64,000 bases of DNA from Maricaulis sp048269565 (GCF_048269565.1 NZ_JBLXIK010000004.1:1-64000); one strand, 5' to 3'. Positions 25,335 through 35,351 are shown, numbered from the stretch's first letter. Translations and numbers: made by a program. Notes: generated by a model from the sequence alone, not told the origin.

Positions 25335-25452
25335 GACATGGTCCGGCTTCGCCGGTGCATGTCCCGACTTGGTGAGAGGCAATGCGGAACGGGTCACGCG
25401 ATGAGGACCCAAGTCGGGACACGCACCTGCTTCCTTGAAGCAGGACCATGTC
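25335..25452. repeat. Palindromic intergenic element (copy F)
   Basis: Outer arms GACATGGTCC / GGACCATGTC at 25335-25344 and 25443-25452 enclose two side hairpins (CCGGCTTCGCCGG and CCTGCTTCCTTGAAGCAGG) and an inner stem (GTCCCGACTTGG / CCAAGTCGGGAC). It lies directly downstream of the oxoprolinase gene, 15 nt from its stop, and may also end that transcript. Confidence 0.8.
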
Positions 25453-25467
25453 TCGTTGGGGCTTGGC

Positions 25468-28400
25468 CTACCCCTCCCCATACCCCCCGCCACCCGGCGT
25501 CCTGACCTCAACACGATCCCCCGGCTCCACATCAATCCGGAACAGCCCAGGCAGGGGCTCGCTCTCGCCGCTCGCCCGGGTCACGCTCTGCTCACCGCGC
25601 GCGGCATCGCCGCCTCCCGCCAGTCCAAACGGCGCTTCCTTGCGCCGTGAGGAGAGGAGGGCGACTTCCATCACTTCCAGGAAGGTGAGCCGGCGTTCGC
25701 TGCCATCGCCGCCGGGGAATTTCCCCGTGCCGCCGGAGTGCGGGCGGATCCGGTGATGGTCGAGCCGGACGGGGAAGCGGCGTTCGAGCACTTCCGGGTC
25801 GGTCATGCGTGAATTGGTCATGTGGGTGTGGACGGCGGAGAGGCCGGCGAAGCCGTGGCCCTCATTGTCAATGCCGGCACCGGCACCGCCGCAAATCGTC
25901 TCGTAATACTGGTGGCGCGCATTGCCGAAGGTGAGGTTGTTCATCGAGCCCTGGCTGGCGGCGAGGCGGCCGGTGGCGCCGAACAGGGCGTCGACGATCA
26001 GCTGGCTGGTCTCGACATTGCCGGCGACGACGGCGGCGGGCGGTTTGGGGTTGAGCAGGCTGCCTTCCGGGATGATGAGTTCGAGCGGTTTCAGACAGCC
26101 CTCATTGAGCGGGATGGCATCGCCGACGAGGCAGCGGAAGACATAGAGCACGGCCGCGCGGGCGACCGATGAAGGCGCGTTGAAATTGCTCGGGCGTTGC
26201 GGCGAGGTGCCGGTGAAATCGACGACCGCGCTTCGCTCGGCCCGGTTGACCCGGATCGCGACGCGGATCTCGGCGCCGTCATCGAGCTTCACGCTGTGCT
26301 CGCCATCGCTGAGCGCATCGATCACGCGGCGCACGGCGCGTTCGGCATTGTCCTGGACATGGCCCATATAGGCCTTCACCACGTCGAGGCCGTTGTCGTC
26401 GACCAGGCGGCGCAATTCGTCGGCACCCTTGGCGCAGGCGGCGAGCTGGGCCTTGAGGTCGGCGATATTCTGGTCCGGATTGCGCGCCGGCCAGGGCTTG
26501 GAAGCGAGCACGGCGCGGGTCTCGGCCTCGAGAAACTGGCCGCCGGACATGATCTTGATATTGCGGAATTGCACGCCTTCCTCCTCGATCGAGGTCGAGA
26601 AGGGGGGCATGGAGCCGGGCGCGATACCGCCGACATCGGCATGGTGACCGCGCGAGGCGACGTAGAAGATGCGCTCGCCTGTAGCCTCGTCATGGACAGG
26701 CGTCACAAGCGTGATGTCGGGCAGATGGGTGCCGCCATCATAGGGCGCGTTGACGGCGACGGCATCGCCGGCCGCAAGGTCGGGATGGGCCTCGGCGGCG
26801 GCGCGGACGCTCGCCGACATTGAGCCCAGGTGAACCGGCATGTGCGGGGCGTTGGCGACGAGGCCGCCATCCGCGTCAAACACGGCGCAGGAGAAATCCA
26901 GCCTTTCCTTGATATTGACCGAATGCGCCGTGCGCTCGAGCGCCAGGCCCATTTGCTCGGCGACGCTCATGAAGCGCTTGTTGAAGAGCTCCAGCCGGAT
27001 CGGGTCGAGGGCAGTGTCGGCGGTCTCGGTGGCGAGGGCTTCGGTGCGGCTCAGTTTCAGCGTGCCATCGGGCAGGCGCGTCGCCGACCAGCCGGCATCG
27101 ATGACGATGGTGGAGTTCGGGTCCATCACCAGCGCCGGTCCGGCAGCCTCGGCGCCAGCACCAAACTGGTCGAGCCGGTAAAGCGGAGTCTCGCGCCATT
27201 GGCCGTGATCGAACATCTTCACGGCGGCGATGGCCTGCGGCGCTGTCGTCTCTTCGCTCATCGTGATCGACCAGCCGCGCGCGCCCGGCGGATCGGCCTC
27301 GGCTTCGACCATCACCGATTCAATCACCAGCGCCGCATCCGGCGCAAAGCCGAACAGGCGTTTATGGGCGGCGGCAAAATTGGCGCGCATCGTCTCGGGC
27401 GTATCGACGGGCACGGGCAGGCTGGTGTCGGAGCCCTGCACGCGCAGGCGCCATTCGGTGCGGGTACGGATCTGCTCGGGGGCGAAGCCTTCGGCGGTCA
27501 GGCGGGCGGTGACGTCCCTCGCCAGATCGGCGGCGAGGGCATGGGCTGTGTCCTGACCGGCCGCGAAATCCTGCTCGACCGCGGCGAGCCGGGTCTGGCG
27601 GATCTCGGCAAGGCCAATGCCCAGCGCCGAGAGCAGGCCGGCATAGGGGTGGATCAGGACAGAGGTCATGCCGAGCGCATCGGCGACCTTGCAGGCATGC
27701 TGCGCTCCGGCACCGCCAAAGGCGGCCAGCGCATAGGCGGACGGGTTGACGCCCTGGCCGATGGAGATCTGCTTGATGGCCTGCGCCATGCTTTCAACCG
27801 CCACAGCGAGGAAGCCCTCGGCGGCCGCTTCCGGACTGCCCAGCCCCATCGCGTCGGCCAGCGTCTGCAGCGCGGCGCGGCTGGCTTTGATGTCGAGCGG
27901 TGAGGCGCCGTCGGTGCCGAAGACATGCGGGAACCAGTCGGCCTGCACGCGGCCAAGCACGATATTGGCGTCGGTGACGGCCGCCGGTCCGCCGCGGCCA
28001 TAGCCCGCCGGGCCGGGCATGGCACCGGCGCTTTCGGGGCCGACGCGGGCGCGTTCGCCGTCGAAGGTCAGCAGCGAGCCGCCACCGGCAGCCACCGTGT
28101 GTACGGCCATCATCGGTGCGCGCAGGCGCTGGCCGGCGACGAGGGTTTCCTGGACGCGCTCATAGGTCTCGCCATCAAAGCGCGAGACATCGGTCGAGGT
28201 GCCGCCCATGTCGAAACCGATCACCTTGGGATGACCGGCGGCAAGCGCCGTCTTGGCCATGCCGACGACCCCGCCGGCCGGGCCGGACAGCACGGCGTCG
28301 CGGGCGTGGAATCCGGCGGCCGGCGCCAGCCCGCCCGAGGACTGCATGAAATAGAGCGGCGTGCCCTCCAGCCCCGCATCAACCCGGTCGACATAGTCTC

Positions 28401-29028
28401 GCAGGACCGGGGTCAGGTAGGCATCGAGCACCGTGGTCGAGGCGCGCGGCACGATCTTGACCAGCGGGTTGGCAATGCTGGAACGGATCACGGTGGCGAA
28501 ACCGGCCTCGCGGGCCAGCGCTTCGATCCGGGCCTCGTGGGCGTCATGGCCATAGGCATGCATCAACGTGATCGCGACCGAGGTGAAGCCGTCCTGCTTC
28601 GCTGTGGCCAAGGCCTCGCGCACCGGGGCCTCGTCGAGCGGGACCAGAACCGTGCCGCTGGCATCGAGGCGCTCATCGACCTCGACCACGCGGTCATACA
28701 GCGGATCGGGGCGCTTGATGTCGAGGGCGAAAATGTCGGGGCGGGTCTGGTCGCCGATGACCAGGAGATCGGCAAAGCCGCGCGTCACCAGGAAGAGGGT
28801 TTTCGCGCCCTTGCGTTCGAGCAGGGCATTGGTGGCCACCGTCGTGCCCATCTTGACCGAGCCGACCGCAGCGCCGGCGGCAAGGCGGCGCACGCCTTCG
28901 CTGGCGGCGTCGGGATAGTCGGGGCTTTCCGACAGCAGTTTGAGCGGATGCAGGCGGCCATCGGGGCCGCGTCCGATGACATCGGTAAACGTGCCGCCGC
29001 GATCAATCCAGAACTCCCAGTCGGACAT
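25468..29028 (-). CDS. 5-oxoprolinase / hydantoinase A-B fusion (ATP-dependent)
   Basis: A 1186-residue protein, the full length of fused 5-oxoprolinases. The N-terminal half is HyuA-like (WIDRGGTFTDVIGR, FDMGGTSTDVSRF, AFGGAGAQHACKVA). The C-terminal half is HyuB-like (SVNIKERLDFSCAVFDADG, FYVASRGHHADVGG, GGGGYGEG end). It would open 5-oxo-L-proline to glutamate using ATP in the cytosol; a related hydantoin or acetone-type carboxylase substrate cannot be excluded from sequence. The ATG at 29028 has GGGAG upstream and starts the family motif. No neighbouring operon genes; it ends beside palindromic element F. Confidence 0.9.
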   Translation of the reverse strand: MSDWEFWIDRGGTFTDVIGRGPDGRLHPLKLLSESPDYPDAASEGVRRLAAGAAVGSVKMGTTVATNALLERKGAKTLFLVTRGFADLLVIGDQTRPDIFALDIKRPDPLYDRVVEVDERLDASGTVLVPLDEAPVREALATAKQDGFTSVAITLMHAYGHDAHEARIEALAREAGFATVIRSSIANPLVKIVPRASTTVLDAYLTPVLRDYVDRVDAGLEGTPLYFMQSSGGLAPAAGFHARDAVLSGPAGGVVGMAKTALAAGHPKVIGFDMGGTSTDVSRFDGETYERVQETLVAGQRLRAPMMAVHTVAAGGGSLLTFDGERARVGPESAGAMPGPAGYGRGGPAAVTDANIVLGRVQADWFPHVFGTDGASPLDIKASRAALQTLADAMGLGSPEAAAEGFLAVAVESMAQAIKQISIGQGVNPSAYALAAFGGAGAQHACKVADALGMTSVLIHPYAGLLSALGIGLAEIRQTRLAAVEQDFAAGQDTAHALAADLARDVTARLTAEGFAPEQIRTRTEWRLRVQGSDTSLPVPVDTPETMRANFAAAHKRLFGFAPDAALVIESVMVEAEADPPGARGWSITMSEETTAPQAIAAVKMFDHGQWRETPLYRLDQFGAGAEAAGPALVMDPNSTIVIDAGWSATRLPDGTLKLSRTEALATETADTALDPIRLELFNKRFMSVAEQMGLALERTAHSVNIKERLDFSCAVFDADGGLVANAPHMPVHLGSMSASVRAAAEAHPDLAAGDAVAVNAPYDGGTHLPDITLVTPVHDEATGERIFYVASRGHHADVGGIAPGSMPPFSTSIEEEGVQFRNIKIMSGGQFLEAETRAVLASKPWPARNPDQNIADLKAQLAACAKGADELRRLVDDNGLDVVKAYMGHVQDNAERAVRRVIDALSDGEHSVKLDDGAEIRVAIRVNRAERSAVVDFTGTSPQRPSNFNAPSSVARAAVLYVFRCLVGDAIPLNEGCLKPLELIIPEGSLLNPKPPAAVVAGNVETSQLIVDALFGATGRLAASQGSMNNLTFGNARHQYYETICGGAGAGIDNEGHGFAGLSAVHTHMTNSRMTDPEVLERRFPVRLDHHRIRPHSGGTGKFPGGDGSERRLTFLEVMEVALLSSRRKEAPFGLAGGGDAARGEQSVTRASGESEPLPGLFRIDVEPGDRVEVRTPGGGGYGEG

Positions 29029-29196
29029 GAAAACTCCCGTCAAACCGCTGCTGCGCCGATGCGCCTGCGGCAAGGTTTACCATGGTCTGCGCTGGCGTGA
29101 GCGGGTAAAGCTGACAAAATACGGCCCATCCACTTGCCCATCCCTGACGTCTGCCGGGCAGGACACCTATATGGCCGTGCAAGGGACAATTCACGC

Positions 29197-29916
29197 ATGC
29201 GTTTTTGGCACAAACTGGCAGCCCGCCTGCAGGGACGGGACAGCTTCCTCGACTGTGATGGTTGCGAGGGCGGCGGCGGTCTGGCCAATGCCGTGCCGGA
29301 GCGCCGCGTCGAGGATGCCGAATTCGCCATGGCGCTGATCGGGCTCGGCGCCAAGATGGCCAAGGCCGACGGCTTCGTCACCCGCAGCGAGATCAAGGCT
29401 TTCTACGAAGTGTTCCGGCCGCCGCCCGAGGGGCGGGCCTCGCTCGATCGCGCCTTCGAACTGGCGATGCAGACGACGCTCGGCTTTGACGGCTATGCCC
29501 GGCGTCTGGCGCGGCGCTTCCGGGCCAATCCGGCGATCCTGGAAGACGTGCTCGATGGCCTGTTCCATATCGCCAAGGCCGATGGCGCCGTGACGCCGGA
29601 CGAGCTCGACTATCTTGCGCAGGTGGCGGACATTTTCGGCTTCTCGCCGCTGGAATTTCGCCGCATCAGCACGGCGCATATCGGGACCGCGGACGATGAC
29701 CCCTATGTCATTCTGGGCATCGAGGCCGATATATCCGACGCCGATCTCAAGCGCGCCTACCGCCGAATCGCCTCGCAAAACCATCCTGATCGCATGATGG
29801 CGCGCGGTGCGCCGCTGGAAACCCAACGATTTGCCAATGAAAAAATGGCAGTGATCAACGCGGCTTATGGCCAGATCCTTGCAGAGCGCGGGCTTAATGT
29901 CGGTGCCAGCAATTGA
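29197..29916 (+). CDS. TerB/DnaJ-domain protein (DjlA-like)
   Basis: A 239-residue protein. Residues 45-165 form a TerB-like helical domain (ALIGLGAKMAKADGFVTRSE, LFHIAKADGAVTPDELDYL). The C-terminal 65 residues are a J domain (DDDPYVILGIEADISDADLKRAYRR) with the HPD tripeptide in NHPDRM, needed to stimulate DnaK. E. coli DjlA has an N-terminal membrane helix; none is evident here, so this form is probably cytosolic. The start at 29197 is uncertain by a few codons because the ribosome site is weak. The following small membrane-protein gene is 55 nt downstream. Confidence 0.88.
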   Translation: MRFWHKLAARLQGRDSFLDCDGCEGGGGLANAVPERRVEDAEFAMALIGLGAKMAKADGFVTRSEIKAFYEVFRPPPEGRASLDRAFELAMQTTLGFDGYARRLARRFRANPAILEDVLDGLFHIAKADGAVTPDELDYLAQVADIFGFSPLEFRRISTAHIGTADDDPYVILGIEADISDADLKRAYRRIASQNHPDRMMARGAPLETQRFANEKMAVINAAYGQILAERGLNVGASN

Positions 29917-29971
29917 CCTTGGCGCCTGAAATGCCAACATATGGCCGAGGGGCAGAGATGGATAGAGGACG

Positions 29972-30259
29972 ATGACCGAAACAGCTCAAACCCGATCCGC
30001 ATTTTTCGCCAGCGGCGCAGGCCGTGTGGTTCGCGACATTTTCGCGGCGATCATCGCGCTCGCCTTCATTGGTGCTGTGGTCTTCATGGCGGTCATGCTG
30101 ACCGCGGTCTTCCTGATCATCGCCGGTGCCGGCCTCGTGACCTTTGGCGTCTACTGGCTGTGGATGAAGGTGCGCGGACGCCGCAAGGGCGCCGGTCCTG
30201 AAATCCTGGTCGCCACGCGCGGCCCCGATGGCTGGACGGTTGACGGGCTCGGTTCCTGA
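29972..30259 (+). CDS. Small two-helix membrane protein
   Basis: A 95-residue protein with two adjoining hydrophobic helices (about 22-65: DIFAAIIALAFIGAVVFMAV and AGAGLVTFGVYWLWM), a basic loop (KVRGRRKGAG), and a short soluble tail ending GWTVDGLGS. A GAGGA lies just before the ATG. Unrecognised family. It probably shares a transcript with the DnaJ-like gene upstream (55 nt). Confidence 0.7.
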   Translation: MTETAQTRSAFFASGAGRVVRDIFAAIIALAFIGAVVFMAVMLTAVFLIIAGAGLVTFGVYWLWMKVRGRRKGAGPEILVATRGPDGWTVDGLGS

Positions 30260-30352
30260 GGCCTGGGTGCTTGAGGCCGGATATCTCACATCAATTTGAC
30301 TGGCGTTCCGTCCGGTGGCTGTCAGCCTGAGCCGGACGATGAGGGCGTGTGA

Positions 30353-31576
30353 ATGCGAACGGGTTTTCTGATAGCTTTTTTGATCGCGACGCCGCTCCTG
30401 CTGGTGGGCTGCGTGAGCATGGCCCTGCCCAAGGTTCCGGCCCGGCTGACGGCCCCGGCGGCCGCTCCGGCACTCGACGGCACCGGCCTGGCCGGCTGGG
30501 AGACGGGCCGCGACGCGCTGCGGCAGCGTTTTGCCGACGAGATTTATGGTGAAGCGCCGGCGGACGATCCGGCCCGGATCGTGGCGCATGAACTGATCGA
30601 GGCGCAGGCTTTCGACGGGCTTGGCCGGATCGAGCAATACACGCTCGACCTGTCCGGTTTCGAGACCCATCTCGTGGTCATCCTGCCCAATGCGGCGACC
30701 GCGCCGGTGCCGACGATTATCCTGCAAATGTTCTGCGGCAACCGCACCGCCCTGGGCGGGCGCGAGGATATCGCGCCGCCGCCGCCCGAGGCGCATGCGC
30801 CCCAATGCGAGGGCAGTATCCAGAACGTGCCGGTGCGGATGATTTTTGGCCGCTACATCATGGAGCCGCCGATCACGGATATTCTGGCGCACGGCCATGC
30901 GATCGCCCTGATCTATCCCGGCGATATCGTGCCGGATGAGGCCGATGCCGCTGCCGCGCGGCTGGCGGCACTGGTGCCGGACCGGCCCAGCGGCGCAATC
31001 GCGGCCTGGGCCTGGGTCTATTCGCGTGTCGTTGACGTGCTCGATGGCGATGCGCGCTTCGATGCCAGCCGCACCGCCGTCTGGGGCCATTCGCGCAATG
31101 GCAAGGCGGCGCTGCTGGCCGGCGCCCTCGATGAGCGTATCGATCTGGTCATCGCCCACCAGGCCGGCACGGGCGGCACAGCCCTGACCCGCAGCGGCAC
31201 CGGCGAGTCGGTCGAGGCGATCACGTCCGGATATCCGCACTGGTTTGCGCCGGCCTTTGCCGGCCGGGCTGACAACCCGACCGATATCCCGATCGACCAG
31301 CACCAGCTGATCGCCTTGCTGGCGCCGCGGCCGCTTCTGATCGGGGGCGCCTGGCGCGATCAATGGTCCGATCCGCAATCAAGTTTCCGCGCCGCCCAGG
31401 GCGCCAATCCGGTTTACCACCTCTATGGCTCGGACGGGCTGACCCAGCCCGGCCTGGATGATTTCGAGCCGGCGGCCGATATCGCCGTGGCGATGCGCCC
31501 GGGCCTGCATGGCGTGCAGCCGCAGGACTGGGAAAACTTCCTCGCTTTCCTCGACGCACATTTCGCAACGCCCTGA
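30353..31576 (+). CDS. CE15-like glucuronoyl esterase family lipoprotein
   Basis: A 407-residue alpha/beta hydrolase with a lipoprotein signal (LLVGC, lipidated C20). The features of CE15 carbohydrate esterases are present: WAWVYSRVVDVLDG, nucleophile S247 in GHSRNGKAALLAGA, LIALLAPRPLLIGG and the catalytic His 386 in GLHGVQPQDWENFLAF. CE15 enzymes cut the ester between lignin and glucuronoxylan; activity on other sugars is known in bacteria, so the natural substrate is uncertain. It starts a three-gene run with the EamA and amidase genes. Confidence 0.78.
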   Translation: MRTGFLIAFLIATPLLLVGCVSMALPKVPARLTAPAAAPALDGTGLAGWETGRDALRQRFADEIYGEAPADDPARIVAHELIEAQAFDGLGRIEQYTLDLSGFETHLVVILPNAATAPVPTIILQMFCGNRTALGGREDIAPPPPEAHAPQCEGSIQNVPVRMIFGRYIMEPPITDILAHGHAIALIYPGDIVPDEADAAAARLAALVPDRPSGAIAAWAWVYSRVVDVLDGDARFDASRTAVWGHSRNGKAALLAGALDERIDLVIAHQAGTGGTALTRSGTGESVEAITSGYPHWFAPAFAGRADNPTDIPIDQHQLIALLAPRPLLIGGAWRDQWSDPQSSFRAAQGANPVYHLYGSDGLTQPGLDDFEPAADIAVAMRPGLHGVQPQDWENFLAFLDAHFATP

Positions 31577-31645
31577 CATCAAACGTGCATGTGGCTCATA
31601 CGCGCCATGGCTTGTGCGCCGCGACGCGCCGGTCCATGAAGCGAT

Positions 31646-32560
31646 ATGCGTCTGCGTGATCTCCTTGCCCTGATCGCCGTCTGTGCCGTCTGGGGTGTCA
31701 ACTTCGTTGTGGCAAAATTCTCGATCACGGGCTCGCCGGGATGGGTGCCCGGATTCGAGGGCTCGCCGCCCTTCTTCTTTGCCTTCCTGCGCTTCGCCCT
31801 GTTGTTCGCAATCCTCTCGCCCTGGCTGCGGCCGCGACCGCAGGACATGAAGGCGATGATCGGTATCGCGCTCTCCATGGGGGCGCTGCAATACGCGCTG
31901 ATGTTCCTCGGCCTGCAATGGGCGACGCCCTCGGGCATGGCGATCACGCTGCAGATGGGCGTGCCGTTCGCGACCCTGCTCTCGGTGGTGATGCTGAAGG
32001 AAAGGCTCGGCCTGCCCCGCATCACCGGCATCATCATCGCCTTTGCCGGCATTATCCTCGTCGTCGCCCGGCCCGGGATTGGCGGTCTCTCCTTCGGGCT
32101 GATGCTCGGGATCGGTGCCGCCTTTTCCGGCGCGCTGGGGATGATACTGGTCAAGCGCATGCCGCTGGATTCGATGCGGATGCAGGCCTGGATCGGTCTG
32201 ATCTCCTGGCCGCCCCTGCTGGCCATGTCGCTGCTGTTCGAGCGCGACCAGATCGCCTCGGTGATGGCCGGCGGCTGGCCCTTCATGCTGACGGTCCTGT
32301 TCACGGTCCTGCTGGTCAATGTGTTCGGCCATGGTGTGTTCTACAAGATGCTGCAGCGCTATGATGCGACCATGATTGCGCCCATCACCCTGCTGGCACC
32401 GCTGATCGGCGTCGTCTCCGGCATTGTCATCACCGGCGATGAAGCCGGCTGGCGCCTGTTCATCGGTGGCGGCATGGCGCTGATCGGGGTCGGCATTATC
32501 GCCCTGCGGCCCAACCGGGCCCTGCCGGAAGCGGGGCTGGCGCGGGAGAAAAATCTGTGA
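31646..32560 (+). CDS. EamA/DMT-family permease
   Basis: A 304-residue integral membrane protein with ten helices formed by two EamA repeats (LLALIAVCAVWGVNFVVAKF and GMILVKRMPLDSMRMQAWIG begin each half). DMT permeases export amino acids, metabolites or drugs; the substrate cannot be inferred. Its stop overlaps the amidase GTG start by 4 nt (GTGA), so the two genes are translationally coupled. It lies 69 nt after the CE15-like gene. Confidence 0.85.
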   Translation: MRLRDLLALIAVCAVWGVNFVVAKFSITGSPGWVPGFEGSPPFFFAFLRFALLFAILSPWLRPRPQDMKAMIGIALSMGALQYALMFLGLQWATPSGMAITLQMGVPFATLLSVVMLKERLGLPRITGIIIAFAGIILVVARPGIGGLSFGLMLGIGAAFSGALGMILVKRMPLDSMRMQAWIGLISWPPLLAMSLLFERDQIASVMAGGWPFMLTVLFTVLLVNVFGHGVFYKMLQRYDATMIAPITLLAPLIGVVSGIVITGDEAGWRLFIGGGMALIGVGIIALRPNRALPEAGLAREKNL

Positions 32561-33219
32561 CCCCGTCGCCGATCTCTGCCCCATCGCCCAATTTCAACGC
32601 GCGCAAATTGCCGATCTCGCTGATCGTGCTGCATTATACCGGCATGGCAGACGGCCCGTCGGCGCTGGCGCGGATGTGCGATCCGGAGGCCCAGGTCAGC
32701 GCCCATTATATGGTCGAGACCGATGGCCGGATCTTCCAGCTGGTCGATGAGGACAGGCGCGCCTGGCATGCCGGGGTCGGCAGCTGGCACGGCGAGCGCG
32801 ACATCAATTCCGCCTCGATCGGGATCGAGATCGTCAATGGTGGTCATGATTACGGCCTGCCCGATTTCCCCGCCGTCCAGATCGCCCGCGTCATCGCGCT
32901 GGTGCAGGACATCATGGCGCGGCGCGGCATCGGGCCGGAGGCCGTGATCGGTCATTCCGACCTCGCGCCGGGGCGCAAACAGGATCCCGGCGAGAAATTC
33001 CCCTGGGGCGCCCTGGCGGCGGCCGGTTGTGCAAAGGCCGTGACGCCGGCGGCGCAGACCGGCGCTGATCCGCAGGCCCGGCTCGCTACGATCGGCTATG
33101 GGCTGGACGCCGGATTGCCGGCCGTGGTCGAGGCGTTCCAGCGGCGCTGGCGTCCGGCGCGGGTCGATGGTGTCATCGATGACGAGACCGCGCGGCTGAT
33201 CGCGGCGGTGGCTGGCTAG
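32557..33219 (+). CDS. N-acetylmuramoyl-L-alanine amidase (Amidase_2, AmpD/AmiD-like)
   Basis: A 220-residue zinc amidase. The ligand histidines lie in IVLHYTGM and GHSDLAPGRKQDPG (with the Asp), and the glycan site includes AHYMVETDGRIFQLVDE and SIGIEIVNGG. A C-terminal peptidoglycan-binding helical region (EAFQRRWRPARVDGVID) follows. It removes stem peptides from muropeptides. No signal peptide is apparent, so it is probably the cytosolic recycling type. The start is GTG overlapping the EamA stop. Confidence 0.92.
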   Translation: MTPSPISAPSPNFNARKLPISLIVLHYTGMADGPSALARMCDPEAQVSAHYMVETDGRIFQLVDEDRRAWHAGVGSWHGERDINSASIGIEIVNGGHDYGLPDFPAVQIARVIALVQDIMARRGIGPEAVIGHSDLAPGRKQDPGEKFPWGALAAAGCAKAVTPAAQTGADPQARLATIGYGLDAGLPAVVEAFQRRWRPARVDGVIDDETARLIAAVAG

Positions 33220-33311
33220 TCCACGTCTGTCAAGATTTCCTGTTTCCTGACGGCGCCAGGCGCTAGGCTGGTCAGCGCCGCAATGCGCGGCGATTCTGGG
33301 GAGACAGCATC

Positions 33312-33986
33312 ATGAAAAAACTGGTTGCCGAATTCATCGGCACATTTGCGCTTGTCCTGTTCGGTTGCGGCGCGGCCGTGCTGGCCGGGGCCGAGATCGG
33401 ACAATTGGGCATCGCGCTCGCCTTCGGTCTGGCGATCGTCGCCATGGCCTATGGCATCGGCCCGATTTCCGGTTGCCACGTCAATCCCGCCGTCAGTTTT
33501 GGCGTCTTCATGGCCGGACGCATGCAGCTCAAGGACATGGTCGGCTATTGGGTCGCCCAGACGCTCGGCGCCATCGCCGCTGCGGCCCTGCTGATGTTCC
33601 TGCTCTCCAACAGCGCTGGCGGCTTTGCCGGCAATCTGGGCCAGAATGGCTGGGGGCCGGGCTATCTCGGCGAGTATTCGATGATCGCGGCGCTGGTGTT
33701 CGAGATCGTGATGACCTTCCTGTTCGTCGTCGTGATCCTCGGCGTTACGGGGCCGGGCGGTGATGCCGCCTTTGCCGGTCTGGCGATCGGCCTCACCCTG
33801 GCGGTGATCCACATCACCGGCATCCAGGTGACCGGCGTGTCGGTCAATCCGGCCCGTTCGATCGGGCCGGCCCTGCTCGCCGGTGGCAGCGCCATCGCCC
33901 AGCTCTGGCTGTTCATCGTCGCCCCGCTGGTCGGCGCGGCGCTGGCCGGTCTCGCGGTCAAGATGAAGCTGATCGCCGCCGAGTAA
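33312..33986 (+). CDS. aqpZ: Aquaporin Z (water channel)
   Basis: A 224-residue channel with six helices and two NPA loops: NPA at 58-60 (HVNPAVSFG) and 179-181 (SVNPARSIGP). The arginine after the second NPA (R182) and H167 form the narrow water-selective filter typical of AqpZ rather than glycerol facilitators. It moves water across the inner membrane. A terminator follows at 34001. Confidence 0.95.
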   Translation: MKKLVAEFIGTFALVLFGCGAAVLAGAEIGQLGIALAFGLAIVAMAYGIGPISGCHVNPAVSFGVFMAGRMQLKDMVGYWVAQTLGAIAAAALLMFLLSNSAGGFAGNLGQNGWGPGYLGEYSMIAALVFEIVMTFLFVVVILGVTGPGGDAAFAGLAIGLTLAVIHITGIQVTGVSVNPARSIGPALLAGGSAIAQLWLFIVAPLVGAALAGLAVKMKLIAAE

Positions 33987-34000
33987 GACGCATGAAGCAT

Positions 34001-34055
34001 GGGGGCGCTCACCGCTTGATCCTGCCGCAGCAGGACCGCGGCGGCGCCCCTTTTT
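34001..34055 (+). terminator. Terminator after aqpZ
   Basis: A 7-bp outer stem (GGGGCGC 34002-34008 with GCGCCCC 34044-34050) enclosing a smaller hairpin (CCTGCCGCAGCAGG, 34021-34034), followed by five Ts. This probably ends the aqpZ transcript. Confidence 0.7.
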
Positions 34056-34134
34056 GTCTGCCGCACGGGTTGTCCGCCGTGCTGGCGGGAAAGCCCGGCA
34101 AGCGTCGGGCGTTGACGTTTGGGAGCCTGCCGCC

Positions 34135-35307
34135 ATGTCCGCCAATATCGCCATCCCGTCCATATTGCAGATCGGCGCCGGCGCGCTCGGCGAGATCGCG
34201 CCGACCCTGGCGCGGCTGGGCTGCGCCAATCCGCTGATTGTCAGCGACACGGTGCTGGCGCGGATCGGCCTGGTCGGCCAGCTCACCGTCTTGCTCGATG
34301 CGGCCGGCATTCCCCAAGCCCTGTTTGACGGCACCGAGCCGGAACCCTCCGATGCCTGCGTCATGGCGGGTGTGCAGGCCTTGCTTGCCGGATCGCCGCG
34401 GGGGCCCTTCGATGCGGTGATCGCGCTGGGCGGCGGCAGCGTGATCGATACCGCCAAGGTGATGGCGGTACTGGCGGCGAGCGGCAAGACCATCCGCGAG
34501 ATCGCCGTGCCGGCCGTGGTGGCGCCGGTCGGCCTGCCGGTGATCGCGATCCCGACGACGGCGGGCACCGGCTCGGAAGTCACCCGCGTCGCGGTCATCA
34601 CCGAGGCGGCCAATGACGAAAAACTCCTGTGCATGGGGCCGGGCCTGGTCGCCGCTGCGGCCATCATCGACTATGAGCTCACCCTCGGCCTGCCGCCGCG
34701 CACCACCGCCGATACCGGCCTGGACGCGCTGACCCACGCCATCGAGGCCCATGTCAGCCGCAAGGCCAATCCCTTCTGCGACCAGCAGGCGCTGGCCGCG
34801 ATGCGCCTGATCGGCCCCAATCTGGAAACCGTCTACAGCGAGCCGCAAAACCGCACCGCCCGCGAGGCCGTGATGCTCGGCGCGACCCTGGCCGGCATCG
34901 CCTTTTCCGGTGCCTCCGTCGCCCTGGTCCACGGCATGAGCCGCCCGATCGGCGCGCATTTCCATGTGCCGCACGGGCTGTCCAATGCGATGCTGCTGGC
35001 GGCCGTGACGGAGTTCTCACTGGCTGCTGCGCCGGAACGCTATGCCGCTTGCGCGCGCGCGATCGGTTTTGCCGACGCCGGCGATGATGTGGGGGCTGCC
35101 CATGCCAAGCTGATGACCGGGCTCAACCGGGTTGTCACGGCTCTGGAAGTGCCGACGCTCTCCGGCTTCGGCATCGACCGCGCCCGCTATTTCGGGATGA
35201 TCCCGGTGATGGTCGAGCAGGCACTGGCCTCGGGCTCTCCGGGCAATAATCCGCGCGTGCCGACGCCGGATGAGCTGGCGCGGTTGTATGAGGCGGTTTG
35301 GGGGTGA
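34135..35307 (+). CDS. Iron-containing alcohol dehydrogenase
   Basis: A 390-residue type III ADH with the NAD-binding pattern GGGSVIDTAKVMAVLAASGK, the TTAGTGSEVT motif, and metal-binding histidines in ALTHAIEAHVS, LVHGMSRPIGAHF and VPHGLSNAMLL. It oxidises or reduces an alcohol/aldehyde in the cytosol; the substrate is unknown. The ATG at 34135 is preceded by GGGAG and fits the family N-terminus. It sits alone between the aquaporin terminator and the hip module. Confidence 0.9.
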   Translation: MSANIAIPSILQIGAGALGEIAPTLARLGCANPLIVSDTVLARIGLVGQLTVLLDAAGIPQALFDGTEPEPSDACVMAGVQALLAGSPRGPFDAVIALGGGSVIDTAKVMAVLAASGKTIREIAVPAVVAPVGLPVIAIPTTAGTGSEVTRVAVITEAANDEKLLCMGPGLVAAAAIIDYELTLGLPPRTTADTGLDALTHAIEAHVSRKANPFCDQQALAAMRLIGPNLETVYSEPQNRTAREAVMLGATLAGIAFSGASVALVHGMSRPIGAHFHVPHGLSNAMLLAAVTEFSLAAAPERYAACARAIGFADAGDDVGAAHAKLMTGLNRVVTALEVPTLSGFGIDRARYFGMIPVMVEQALASGSPGNNPRVPTPDELARLYEAVWG

Positions 35308-35351
35308 GGGGGTGTTAGCCTAGCAATTGCGCTGGCTCCGGATCAAAGATT